From: Chitinophagales bacterium
GTDB taxonomy: Bacteria > Bacteroidota > Bacteroidia > Chitinophagales > UBA2359
Length of the DNA: 64,000 bases
Direction: 5' to 3'
NCBI GenBank assembly: GCA_020629005.1
Contig: JAHDEE010000006.1
Location: 1 to 64,000 of the forward strand
The translations under genes and the position numbers were made by a program. The notes beneath the pieces were generated by a model. It searched no databases and was not told where the DNA came from. It worked only from the letters and a program-made list of their open reading frames with translations. Shown piece by piece: positions 10,079-18,487 of this stretch. How positions within the stretch are numbered: the first letter of the stretch is position 1; each line of letters begins with the position of its first letter.

Positions 10079-10560
10079 AGTGTAGTAATTAAATAAAAAA
10101 AAGTGCTTAGGTAACTTGGTTAAGGTTACCCCACCTCGTTATAGGTTAAGTTCAAATTCTTAGAAACTTAGTGATACTGTGATTGAGTGGGGCTCGGGAT
10201 TGTAATCGAATCGTTGATTCGATGATTTTTCAAGATCTTCGATTATCTTCAAAATTCTATCACCTTCTTTTCAAAGCTGGGGCCAAGGCAGCTTAAAGCA
10301 ATTGATTGCTTAGGCGCCGGTGCTACTGCAAAGGCTCTACAGTGGCGCAATGAAACAGTTGCACGATTTGCGGATTTTTAGATCTGTGAAGCTAAGTCCC
10401 GGTAAATCAATGGCGGGATGCACTTTGTTATTTTGGCCTCCAAAAATTGGCGTAGATTGTTTTTTGAATGAAAATCGAATTTTGGGACAGATTTAGAATT
10501 GCCGCATACGCTAGCAGGGGCTAAGAGCAGGGGGAGTTTGACACTTTTTCTTCTGATCGC
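10079..10560. other. Intergenic region upstream of the 3056-aa gene
   Basis: No gene is supported. Two short inverted repeats are visible: GGTAAC/GTTACC at 10110-10130, about 30-50 nt upstream of the minus-strand start, and a perfect 8-bp stem ATCGAATC-GTT-GATTCGAT at 10205-10223. Either could be an operator or part of the 5' leader; neither can be assigned. No exact TAnnTTTG box was found. Confidence 0.4.
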
Positions 10561-10751
10561 GGCGGAAAAACCTTGCCAATAGCCTCGATAGAAGTGGAAA
10601 TAGCGCTGCACTGAACTGACTGACTGCGCCCGCTGGCAGGGCTCCCAAAGGAGACCTGCCAGCGGGATGCAGGAAGCAGTGAAGGGTAGTGCTATTGGAG
10701 CGGATAGCGAGCAAGACGCTTACGCGTTGGTTTAATGCTTCGCTCCTAAAA
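10561..10751 (-). repeat. Nested-hairpin repeat element, copy A
   Basis: Read on the minus strand it starts TTTTAGGAGCGAA and ends with ATCGAGGCTATTGGCAAGG. The inner stem is CCCGCTGGCAGG paired perfectly with CCTGCCAGCGGG (10629-10640 and 10655-10666), around a GGTCTCC...GGAGCC core. Copies B (18483-18670) and C (33539-33727) share the ends, core and about 190-bp length but have different stem sequences. It lies between two minus-strand T9SS genes. Confidence 0.65.
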
Positions 10752-10861
10752 AAAGAAAACCTGGTTAGCTTACATTTAACTGTTGCTACTTTACTGTAAT
10801 GCAGCCGATCCCTTTGAAGCCAGCTAGATTTTGTCCCTCAATTATAAACTGTGGCAGGAAC

Positions 10862-10890
10862 AAAAAAAGGGGCTCAACAAGAGCCCCTTT
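10862..10890 (-). terminator. Rho-independent terminator for the 496-aa gene
   Basis: A perfect 7-bp stem GGGGCTC (10869-10875) / GAGCCCC (10881-10887) with loop AACAA. On the minus strand it is followed by seven T residues. The stop codon of its presumed gene is about 180 nt away because a MITE-like element lies in between. Confidence 0.8.
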
Positions 10891-10899
10891 CCAGATTTA

Positions 10900-11055
10900 G
10901 GGATAGGGAATCAATAACTGTCCGATTTTGACGTCGCTGGAAATGATTTAGACGAGGCATTTTTTGACAGCATCCTTGTTGGCTGGTGGAGAAAAATAAC
11001 GATGGATAAATCATTTCTAGCAAGTCAAAATGGACAGTTATTGATTCGCTGTCCC
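10900..11055. mobile_element. 156-bp MITE-like element, copy 1
   Basis: The ends are imperfect terminal inverted repeats: GGGATAGGGAATCAATAACTG at the left and the complement of GGGACAGCGAATCAATAACTG at the right, with partial pairing continuing about 50 nt inward through TTTTGAC and AAATGATTTA. It is flanked by TTA on both sides (10897-10899 and 11056-11058), a possible 3-bp target duplication. A second copy at 18770-18925 differs at one base only (T11011 versus G18881). It has no coding capacity, so it would be non-autonomous. Confidence 0.75.
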
Positions 11056-11073
11056 TTAATATTCGGTATGCTT

Positions 11074-12564
11074 TTATCTCAACACTAGTAGTTTTAGCAT
11101 TTGCATCTGATTGTTTTGCAGGAACACTTGCAGTAGGTAGCTACCATTGGGAAGAGTTTCCAGGCTGAGTTGTCCGCCATTGCTTGCTTCGCAATTATCA
11201 ATCAGACGTCCCTGGAGGTCCAATATATTGAGTTCAGTTATGTTCGTTATATCTCCGGAAAGTTGGAATTGTCCATTCGCCGAAGGGTTTGGGAATACCG
11301 TAAACAGAGGCGCTGCTATTGTTTCATTATTTATTGAGCAGGCCGTCGTGGTGACGGAAACAGAATTGCTGGAGAGACTGAAGCAATCGCTGGAGGCCAA
11401 ATCGGTGATGGAGCTACCGGTTTCTGCATTTAGTTCACCAGTGTACGAGAAACCATAAATCAGGAACTGTGTTTCTGCAACTCCCATGAAATCATATGCT
11501 GCATCACTAATCTGGCTGATGATGATCCCATCCGGATTGGTCAGAATGTAGGTATAAGAGCTGGCCGCAGTTGAGCTAGTACCAAAAGGGATCAATGTGT
11601 CTGGGTTTGGATCATCAATGCAAATTTCTACCACATCTGTACCATCCTGTGCAAAGATCTCTCCACCGGAAACCAAGCTGCTGCAGTCTGGAGTGTCAAT
11701 GATGGAAATACAATAGTCTGGTGCTTCCAGCTGATCCGAGATGGCAGCGATCTGTGTGGCTTCATCTGAAAAATCCGGTAGGCTGGCCAATACAGAATTC
11801 ATGCTAAGTGCTGGGGTTGACCATACAGAAGAGGAATAACAGGGGGTCAAATCAGTAAATCCATTTTCGTGTAGCAGTCGGTCCACCGACCAGATAGAGA
11901 AAAGGGCGTCTGGAAGAGAAGTTGCCGGATAGCCAAAGAGTGTGGTTAACTCAAAGAGATCATCCAGATCGGCTATGTTCTCCTCAGCAAGATCCTGTAT
12001 GAAGCCGCAATCGTATTCTTCAGGAAGTTCTTCTTCTATTACCGAACAAATGAGGGGATCTGCTACAAAATCCAAAATTGCATTGATATGTGCCAGAGAG
12101 AAGGCGAAACCACTTACGCAGACTTGCGTGCCTGCAGCTAGAGCTGGAAGACTGCCATCACCAGCAGGGTCGGTAGGGTTGAGTGTTCCGTCGAGGCTGG
12201 ACAATAGGTAGCAAGGTTGGCCTGCAACTGGGCAAATCTCCATGATATAAGCATAGTCTCGACTGCTAAAGGATCCATCCGGTAATTCAACTGAAGCAGG
12301 CAGACTAGCATCAGCCGGATAAACGGCACCATTATCTGCCGTTGCGCCATTCTGCTGATACAATTGATAGTCGCTTCCATCTACGTATATAGTGTAATTT
12401 CCATTGCTGTCCATTGGCGCGGCATCGGGAGCAGTTAGAGTTCCGGCGCTGACGGATAAGTTATTGCCTCCATCGAGGCCGCACATACTTTGCGATTTTA
12501 GGGTAGTTTGACTGCAAAAAAGCAGCGTGACAAAGAGAAGGGTTTGATTAAAGGTCTTGTACAT
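11074..12564 (-). CDS. T9SS-secreted protein with type A sorting domain
   Basis: A 496-residue protein. The N-terminus MYKTFNQTLLFVTLLFCSQ is a signal peptide. Residues about 300-405 (GGEIFAQDGTDVVEICIDD ... YTYILTNPDGIII ... FLIYGFSYTGEL ... DCFSLSSNSVSV) are a divergent copy of a module repeated in many Bacteroidota gliding-type proteins. The final ~75 residues (FTVFPNPSANGQFQL ... LNILDLQGRLI ... LPNGSYLLQVF ... LLVLR) are a T9SS type A sorting domain. The middle of the protein is Cys-containing and unassigned. It is transcribed divergently from the receptor/FGE unit, and its terminator lies beyond an inserted MITE. Function unknown; cell-surface or released is likely. Confidence 0.85.
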   Translation of the reverse strand: MYKTFNQTLLFVTLLFCSQTTLKSQSMCGLDGGNNLSVSAGTLTAPDAAPMDSNGNYTIYVDGSDYQLYQQNGATADNGAVYPADASLPASVELPDGSFSSRDYAYIMEICPVAGQPCYLLSSLDGTLNPTDPAGDGSLPALAAGTQVCVSGFAFSLAHINAILDFVADPLICSVIEEELPEEYDCGFIQDLAEENIADLDDLFELTTLFGYPATSLPDALFSIWSVDRLLHENGFTDLTPCYSSSVWSTPALSMNSVLASLPDFSDEATQIAAISDQLEAPDYCISIIDTPDCSSLVSGGEIFAQDGTDVVEICIDDPNPDTLIPFGTSSTAASSYTYILTNPDGIIISQISDAAYDFMGVAETQFLIYGFSYTGELNAETGSSITDLASSDCFSLSSNSVSVTTTACSINNETIAAPLFTVFPNPSANGQFQLSGDITNITELNILDLQGRLIDNCEASNGGQLSLETLPNGSYLLQVFLQNNQMQMLKLLVLR

Positions 12565-12902
12565 AATTATTGGGTTTTAATTTTTGATATCGTCTTCGCA
12601 TCTATGCTATGCGGCTAATTGCAAGTATAGGGGCAATTTAGCAGCAAAACTCTATTATTTTTAGCCTTTGAAAGGTATTGATAAAGACAGATTTGCGTGG
12701 CTTTTGTCCCTGGAATCAAGCTTTGCAAAGCAAGCAGGAGCGTTCTAGGTATATTTTCTTCAATTCTGCCAGAAAGTAGCTCTGCCAAAACAATTTCCGG
12801 GCTAAGCCTGTTAATTGGCACATCTTTTTGTTGCTATTTGTCAAATTTACCCGCAAGCTTACGAGATTGCGTTTTCATAAACGATCTATAGACTCATTAC
12901 GT
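12565..12902. other. Divergent intergenic region
   Basis: This sits between the minus-strand 496-aa gene and the plus-strand receptor operon. Short open frames on both strands have no start context or recognisable product. A weak minus-strand box TATACTTG (complement of about 12634-12641) is one base from the Bacteroidota -7 consensus; I do not call it. Confidence 0.4.
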
Positions 12903-12910
12903 TAACTTTG
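12903..12910 (+). promoter_or_regulatory. Candidate Bacteroidota -7 promoter box (TAACTTTG)
   Basis: An exact match to TAnnTTTG lies 17 nt upstream of the TTG start of the receptor gene. No TTG/TTTG -33 element is present at the usual 19-21 nt spacing. If it is used, the mRNA leader would be only about 10 nt. Confidence 0.3.
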
Positions 12911-12927
12911 ATAAGCTGAATTTAATC

Positions 12928-15543
12928 TTGAAAGAAGTGCAGAGAGCGTTTTACAACTGTTTTTATTTTGTTTGTGTTCTGATTATTTTGACAATTTCCA
13001 GTGGCCTCCAGCCGCTGATTGCTCAAGATGAAGAGCCGAACTTTAGCACCACAGTGTCTAGTCATTGTGGCATGTGCCAGGACAGAATACTGGAGGCTGC
13101 AATCTCTGTGGATGGGGTTTTGAAAGCTACCTATAATCTTGATACCAAAGAGCTCAGTCTGGAGACGAATGAGCAGTTCAATAAAAGGGATTTGGCACGC
13201 ATACTAGCCGCCGCTGGTCATGATTCGGATTTGCGAAGGGCAGATCAACATAGCTATGAGGCTTTGCCAGGTTGTTGTAAGTACAGAGATCCAAATCTAA
13301 AGCCTTGCAGCCCGGATGAAGGGCAAGCAAATCCGGAAAGTGCTTCAGATTCCGCTACTGAAGATTTCGGTTTTGTAAGTGGAATCATACAGGAGAAAGA
13401 TGATTCTGGTGAGTTACGGTCACTGCCTGGCGTGAATGTGTATTGGAAAGGGACTGAGCTCGGCGCAAGCACTGACGAGGAAGGTAAATTCCGCATTGAG
13501 CGTGATGCTAAGACAGACTCGCTAGTTGTGAGTTATGTCGGTTTTGACAATGATACCATCAATATGAGTGCCCGTGAGGCGGTTAACCTCGTATTGTCTC
13601 AGGCCGTGGAACTGGGAGAGGTGGAGGTAAGGCATAAGAGAAGAAGTACTTCGATTTCTTTTATGAATGCGATCAAGATAGAATCGCTCAATGAAAAGGA
13701 ACTGTGTAAAGCTGCCTGCTGTAACCTATCAGAAAGTTTTGAAACCAATGCTTCGGTCAATGCTAGCTTGACTGATGCAGTGACAGGCACTCGTCAGATC
13801 GAAATGCTTGGTCTGGCTGGCCCATATGTTCAATTGACTCAGGAAAACATGCCAGGGGTACGTGGATTAGCCGCTTTATATGGCATGTCCTTTACGCCGG
13901 GACCCTTTATTGAGAGTATTCAGATAAACCAGGGAACCGGCTCTGTGCTTAATGGATTTGAAAGCATGGTGGGTCAGATAAATGTGGAGCTTAAGAAACC
14001 AGCACATAAGGATAGATTGTTCCTAAATCTTTTTGCCAACATGGATGGCAGGATGGAAGCCAACCTCATATTGGCAGATCAGATTGCAGGAGATTGGTCT
14101 TCGAGCTTGCAGCTCCATGCCAGAGAGCAACCCTTTACAAGGGATATGAACAAAGATGGATTCATCGATAGTCCAATAGGGGGGGAGTACATTCTTGTGA
14201 ATCGACATCGGTTTAAGCTTAAAGCAGGCTGGGACGGTCAAGCTGGTATAAAGGCGGTGTTGGCAGACTCGCGTAGCGGTCAGGCCGAGTTTGATCCAAA
14301 TGGGCCAATAGATTCGGATCACCCCTGGGGTTCCTTGATTGAAAATAAGCGTTTAGAAGCCTGGACCAAGATTGGAAAACTCTTTGAAGGTGAGCGCACC
14401 AGCATCGGTTTTCAATTCGCCGGTTCCTGGCATGATCTGGATTCCTATTTTGGAGTACGATCCTATGCTGGTACACAAAAGACTCTGTACGGTAATATGC
14501 TTTATCAGCAGGTGCTTAAAAATCGGGCACATCAATTTACCAGCGGCCTAAGCCTTTTGATTGATGACTACAAGGAGCAGCTGCAGCTGCGGAATTTTGA
14601 TCGAAGTGAATTTACACCCGGTGCCTTTGTCGAATATAGCTATAAGCGAACGGATCGCTTTTCTGCCGTCGCCGGCCTCAGAGTCGATCGGCACAATTTG
14701 CATGGCCTCTTTGTGACACCTAGATTGCATTTGCGATACCTATTGGGAGAGGAAACCGTGCTCAGATTTGTTGCAGGGCGTGGGCAACGAAGTGCATCTG
14801 TGATTGCTGAGAATATTGGCGCTTTGGCGTCTTCAAGAAGCATTATAATTGATGAGCAGGATGCGTCTAAGCCTTATGGTCTTAATGCCGAGATTTCCTG
14901 GAATGTAGGTTTGAATTTGTCCAGAGAAATGGTGCTTGCAGGCAGAGCTGCGATGCTTTCTGCTGATATTTACAGGACACAGTTTCAAGAGCAGGTTGTC
15001 GTAGATTATGATCAAAGTGCAAATGCGCTTCATTTCTACAATCTCGAAGGTCAATCCTTCTCCAACAGCGCGCAGATACAATTTGACATAGAAGCCCTGG
15101 AGGATTTAGAAATTCGACTAGCCTATAGAATGAATGATGTAAAGACCCAATACGGAGAGGAGCTTCGGAGGAAGCCGCTTGTGGCTCAGCATCTTGCATT
15201 TGCTAATCTGGCCTACGAAACCGCGAATAAATGGCAGTTCGATGCTACCATATCCTGGAATGGTCAGAAGCGCATCCCGGACCTGATAGCGGTGCCTGAG
15301 CAATACCAACGCCAGTCAAGTTCTCCCGATTTTGTCACCGTGAACGCGCAGATTTCTAAGGTTTGGAAAGACAGGTTTGATTGGTATCTTGGAGCGGAAA
15401 ATCTATTGAATTTCAGACAAGATGATCCGATTATTGCCGTGTCGCAGCCGTTTAGCGAGCACTTTGATGCATCGCTGGTTTGGGGTCCGGTTTTTGGTCG
15501 AATGGTCTACACTGGTATTCGGTATAGAGTATTTCGAAAATAA
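12928..15543 (+). CDS. TonB-dependent receptor with N-terminal HMA domain (probable metal, possibly copper, uptake)
   Basis: An 871-residue outer-membrane receptor. The reading frame has no ATG near its N-terminus, so TTG at 12928 (or GTG at 12937) is the start; an in-frame stop lies at 12889. Residues 1-33 are a signal peptide ending LIAQ. Residues 35-105 look like a heavy-metal-associated fold with HCGMCQDRI (C47, C50). A second Cys cluster GCCKYRDPNLKPC follows at 115-127. Residues 148-225 are a carboxypeptidase-regulatory-like domain (FVSGIIQEKDD ... LPGVNVYWKGTELG). The plug spans about 235-360 with CKAACCNLSESF (C260, C264, C265) and VGQINVELKKP, and the beta-barrel occupies the rest. 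The receptor part resembles a Bacteroidota group that usually sits beside separate HMA proteins; here the HMA domain is fused. Substrate is inferred, not shown. Confidence 0.8.
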   Translation: MKEVQRAFYNCFYFVCVLIILTISSGLQPLIAQDEEPNFSTTVSSHCGMCQDRILEAAISVDGVLKATYNLDTKELSLETNEQFNKRDLARILAAAGHDSDLRRADQHSYEALPGCCKYRDPNLKPCSPDEGQANPESASDSATEDFGFVSGIIQEKDDSGELRSLPGVNVYWKGTELGASTDEEGKFRIERDAKTDSLVVSYVGFDNDTINMSAREAVNLVLSQAVELGEVEVRHKRRSTSISFMNAIKIESLNEKELCKAACCNLSESFETNASVNASLTDAVTGTRQIEMLGLAGPYVQLTQENMPGVRGLAALYGMSFTPGPFIESIQINQGTGSVLNGFESMVGQINVELKKPAHKDRLFLNLFANMDGRMEANLILADQIAGDWSSSLQLHAREQPFTRDMNKDGFIDSPIGGEYILVNRHRFKLKAGWDGQAGIKAVLADSRSGQAEFDPNGPIDSDHPWGSLIENKRLEAWTKIGKLFEGERTSIGFQFAGSWHDLDSYFGVRSYAGTQKTLYGNMLYQQVLKNRAHQFTSGLSLLIDDYKEQLQLRNFDRSEFTPGAFVEYSYKRTDRFSAVAGLRVDRHNLHGLFVTPRLHLRYLLGEETVLRFVAGRGQRSASVIAENIGALASSRSIIIDEQDASKPYGLNAEISWNVGLNLSREMVLAGRAAMLSADIYRTQFQEQVVVDYDQSANALHFYNLEGQSFSNSAQIQFDIEALEDLEIRLAYRMNDVKTQYGEELRRKPLVAQHLAFANLAYETANKWQFDATISWNGQKRIPDLIAVPEQYQRQSSSPDFVTVNAQISKVWKDRFDWYLGAENLLNFRQDDPIIAVSQPFSEHFDASLVWGPVFGRMVYTGIRYRVFRK

Positions 15544-15602
15544 TCTATCGCACTTGATCTGGCTCTCACCAGTATTGCTGCTTGAATTAACTCACAATCA
15601 CT

Positions 15603-16322
15603 ATGATTCGCAAATTCTCGGTCGCTTTGTTGCTGCTTTTTATTGCACTTTTGTGTGCACAGGCCCAACAATCCAAATGGCACAGTCAACAATCTGCCGA
15701 GACAGAAAGGAAGCTGAAAGTAGAAGGAGACTCGCTTCGATTGCTTGGTAATACGACAGCAAAGGTCGTTCAGCTCGAGCAATCGCTGAAATCCATGGAA
15801 TTGGAGCCCTTGAGTATAGAGCAGCGTCTGCAGGTGGAAGATTTGTACAAACAATATCTCCTTGCGCTACGTCGAATTGACGAAAACTTGCAAGATGTTG
15901 GGAAGAAGAAGATTTTGAGTAAGACACAGTTGACCAAGACGATGAATCGGGATTTGTTGGAAATCCTGACTGAAGAGCAAGGTGCATGCCTAGACAAAGA
16001 AAAACGAAAGGCCTATTTGGAAAGCAAGAGGTCGGTGCCAAAGGAGAAGACAAAACCGCTCAGCATCGGCGAGTTAGCAAACCTCGACTTGCAGGCCTTT
16101 GAAGAAGCAACACTGGCTGCAGGACTACCGCCAGCCGACAAGGGCAAACTGAATCAACTTCGAAATTTGCTGTTGCAACGGCAGATGGATTTAGCAAAGT
16201 ACAACAGCGATGAGATCGACAATAGCCTCCGACTTCAAATCGACAAAGATTTGAAGGATTTTGCAGCAGGAATGTTGGAGGCCGAATATCGCACCATTCT
16301 TGACCAGCTTCTTACACCTTAG
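15603..16322 (+). CDS. Exported coiled-coil protein of unknown function
   Basis: A 239-residue protein starting at ATG 15603, 59 nt after the receptor gene. MIRKFSVALLLLFIALLCAQAQ is a clear signal peptide. The mature part is charged and helical: SIEQRLQVEDLYKQYLLAL, ILTEEQGACLDKEKRKAYLE and a C-terminal DFAAGMLEAEYRTILDQLL, with heptad-like leucines. The paired helical segments and the LTEEQ-like motif recall Spy/CpxP-type periplasmic chaperones or metal sensors, but the match is weak. Its stop codon is 4 nt before the FGE start, so it is very likely co-transcribed with both neighbours. I do not recognise the family. Confidence 0.7.
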   Translation: MIRKFSVALLLLFIALLCAQAQQSKWHSQQSAETERKLKVEGDSLRLLGNTTAKVVQLEQSLKSMELEPLSIEQRLQVEDLYKQYLLALRRIDENLQDVGKKKILSKTQLTKTMNRDLLEILTEEQGACLDKEKRKAYLESKRSVPKEKTKPLSIGELANLDLQAFEEATLAAGLPPADKGKLNQLRNLLLQRQMDLAKYNSDEIDNSLRLQIDKDLKDFAAGMLEAEYRTILDQLLTP

Positions 16323-16326
16323 CTGC

Positions 16327-17478
16327 ATGTTGATGGACGCTGTCACCGCTTTCTTCAGATTTGCTGTATTTTCATTGCTGACTTGCATGCTGCTGCTTAG
16401 CTCCTGCAATGACAGCTCAAGTTCGAGCAGTCAAGGCTGCCATGATGAAAGCATCCAGCACCCAAATGAAGCATTCACAATAGAAGAGGCCGGTCAAATC
16501 CTTGCTTCCATTCCCGTCGATTCAGCTATGGCTGCTAGCACTGAGGGCATGAGACTCATCCCTGGTGGAACCTTTGAGATGGGAGGCTCCGGCAAGCTTG
16601 CCAAGCGAGACGAATTCCCCCTGCATCAGGTTAGCCTGGAATCATTCTGGATCGACGAACATGAAGTGACCAATGCCGAATTTCGAGCTTTTGTGCAGGC
16701 AACAGACTATGTCACTACTGCCGAACAGGATATATCGGCGGAGGAGATCCGAAAGCAATTACCTCCGGGCGCCGAAATGCCACCTGCCGAATTGCTCAAA
16801 GCTTCCTCAGCAGTTTTTTCTCAGCCGGCATTTCAACAAGGAGCCAGGTATACCTTCCTCGATTGGTGGTCTATGACTCCGGGTGCAAACTGGAAACATC
16901 CTCAGGGGCCAGCATCAAGCATCTTGGGCAAGGATGATTTTCCCGTTGTCCATGTTTCCTGGTACGATGCCCAAGCTTATGCAAAATGGGCTGGAAAGCG
17001 TCTGCCTACGGAAGCAGAATGGGAGTATGCAGCCAGGGGCGGGCTAGCAGCCAATACTTACCCTTGGGGAAACGAACCTATCGAAAGCGGAGCGCCTAAG
17101 GCCAATTTTTGGCAAGGGCAATTTCCGGTGGAAAACGAAAATACAGATGGATTCGAAAGGCAAAGTCCTGTTGCCAGCTTTGCTTCGAATTCCTACGGCC
17201 TCTTTGATATGGCAGGCAATGTTTGGGAATGGACCTCAGACTGGTATCATGCCACACATTATGAAAACCGCGCCGGAAAAACCAGTATTAATCCCAAAGG
17301 ACCGGAACGCTCTTACGATCCGGAGAATCCGGCCGCCCAGGCAAAAGTGATGCGAGGAGGTTCTTTTCTCTGCAATGACAGCTACTGTGCGGGCTATCGG
17401 GTATCTGCCCGGATGAAATCAAGCCCCGATACTGCGCTGGAGCATACTGGATTTCGGTGTGTACGAACGCATAGGTAA
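16327..17478 (+). CDS. Formylglycine-generating enzyme (FGE/SUMF1) family lipoprotein with both active-site cysteines
   Basis: I chose ATG 16327 (383 residues; ATG 16333 is also possible), 4 nt after the previous stop; an upstream start at 16261 would overlap that gene. Residues 4-26 are hydrophobic and end in a lipobox LSSC (C27), so the protein should be a lipoprotein. The FGE domain runs from about 75 (MRLIPGGTFEMGG) through VSWYDAQAYAKWAGKRLPTE, YGLFDMAGNVWEWTSDW and RGGSFLCNDSYCAGYRVSAR to GFRCV. C349 and C354 match the copper-binding catalytic pair of true FGEs; many SUMF1-like domain proteins lack them. FGEs oxidise a cysteine in sulfatases to formylglycine with O2. No sulfatase is in the window, so the substrate may be different or encoded elsewhere. 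Confidence 0.88.
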   Translation: MLMDAVTAFFRFAVFSLLTCMLLLSSCNDSSSSSSQGCHDESIQHPNEAFTIEEAGQILASIPVDSAMAASTEGMRLIPGGTFEMGGSGKLAKRDEFPLHQVSLESFWIDEHEVTNAEFRAFVQATDYVTTAEQDISAEEIRKQLPPGAEMPPAELLKASSAVFSQPAFQQGARYTFLDWWSMTPGANWKHPQGPASSILGKDDFPVVHVSWYDAQAYAKWAGKRLPTEAEWEYAARGGLAANTYPWGNEPIESGAPKANFWQGQFPVENENTDGFERQSPVASFASNSYGLFDMAGNVWEWTSDWYHATHYENRAGKTSINPKGPERSYDPENPAAQAKVMRGGSFLCNDSYCAGYRVSARMKSSPDTALEHTGFRCVRTHR

Positions 17479-17484
17479 AAAACA

Positions 17485-17525
17485 AAAAAAGAAAAGCCCT
17501 CCTGATGAAGGGAGCGCTTTTCTTC
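17485..17525 (+). terminator. Rho-independent terminator of the receptor-FGE unit
   Basis: An imperfect stem AAAAGC-CCTCC / AGGGAG-CGCTTTT with loop TGATGA, followed by CTTCTCT. It starts within 10 nt of the FGE stop codon and is A-rich before and T-rich after, so it could act in both directions. Confidence 0.65.
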
Positions 17526-17642
17526 TCTAAATAAACCAAAACTTAAAGCAAAGAAAATCTAACTTGCAGATTGCAGGCTACAAATTAGTTTGTTATAGTA
17601 CTATACTCGCAAATTCCTATGATGGTTGCCTGGTTAAAGGCG

Positions 17643-17650
17643 TAAATTTG
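17643..17650 (+). promoter_or_regulatory. truC: Candidate -7 promoter box (TAAATTTG followed by CA)
   Basis: An exact TAnnTTTG match continuing as TAAATTTGCA, the form typical of Bacteroidota promoters. It lies 117 nt upstream of truC. A TTG at 17626 is only 14 nt upstream, shorter than the usual -33 spacing. Confidence 0.45.
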
Positions 17651-17767
17651 CACTTTTCTATGCCGCACTTCAATATGGCGATTTTTTTACTTATCTGCTA
17701 GGCCTTTTGTCGTTATTTGACATTTATCTTTTTTCGAGGTCATTGTTAGGACAGTAATTACGATTCA

Positions 17768-18487
17768 TTGAAATTAGACATTCTTTTTCAAGACGAAAGC
17801 TTGGTTGCTATCAATAAACCTCCCGGTTTGCTCGTCCACCGCACTAGAATTGCCGAAGAAAGGAAGTACTTCGCATTACAATTGCTACGCAATCAGATCG
17901 GTCAGAGAGTTTATCCTGCCCATCGGCTAGATCGGAAAACATCCGGAATATTGCTTTTTGCAAAAAACAAAGAAGCGGGAGCCATCTTGGCCGAACGATT
18001 TCGCTCTCGTTCTGTCAGGAAAATCTATTATGCCATCGTAAGAGGCTATATTGAGGAGAATCAGCTTATAGACTACGAACTCAAGAAGGCAAAGCTAGGG
18101 CTGGCACAGGAGGCAAAGACCCACTACAAACGTCTGGCGCAGGTCCAGATCGATATCCCTGTCGGGCCATATCAACAATCTCGCTATTCACTTGCGGAAG
18201 TTCAACCACTAACAGGTCGCATGCACCAAATCCGCCGACATTTCGCGCACATTCGTCACCCTATAGTGGGTGATCGGCCACATGGCGATTGGCGGCACAA
18301 TAAGATGTTCAAAGAGACTTTGGGTATTCCGCATATGCTGTTACACGCCTCTTCTCTTCAATTCCAACATCCCTTCAAGACACAAGTCATCCAACTCAGA
18401 GCACCGTTATTCGACTCTTTTGAGAAGGCTTTGGCCACTTTTGGCTGGCAAATCCCGAAGGAAGAGAATTTGAAAAATTTGCTTTAG
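17768..18487 (+). CDS. truC: tRNA pseudouridine(65) synthase TruC
   Basis: A 239-residue protein of the RsuA/RluA pseudouridine synthase family. The motif HRLDRKTSGILLFAK (residues 52-66) carries the catalytic aspartate D55. The KPPGLLVHRT block near residue 17 and the GRMHQIRRHFAHIRHPIVGD block are also typical. GDWRHNKMF after VGDRPHG is characteristic of TruC rather than RluA/RluD. It isomerises U65 in certain tRNAs in the cytoplasm. The frame has no ATG: an in-frame TAG lies at 17747-17749, so TTG at 17768 is the most plausible start. The stop codon overlaps the beginning of a hairpin repeat element (18483). Assignment to TruC is by motif memory. Confidence 0.82.
   Translation: MKLDILFQDESLVAINKPPGLLVHRTRIAEERKYFALQLLRNQIGQRVYPAHRLDRKTSGILLFAKNKEAGAILAERFRSRSVRKIYYAIVRGYIEENQLIDYELKKAKLGLAQEAKTHYKRLAQVQIDIPVGPYQQSRYSLAEVQPLTGRMHQIRRHFAHIRHPIVGDRPHGDWRHNKMFKETLGIPHMLLHASSLQFQHPFKTQVIQLRAPLFDSFEKALATFGWQIPKEENLKNLL

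Noticed and set aside
10378-10611. Minus-strand 77-codon frame sharing FHFYRGY with a plus-strand frame at 18555-18755
   Set aside because: The shared peptide comes from the common end of the nested-hairpin repeat, not from conserved coding; the rest of the two frames is unrelated.
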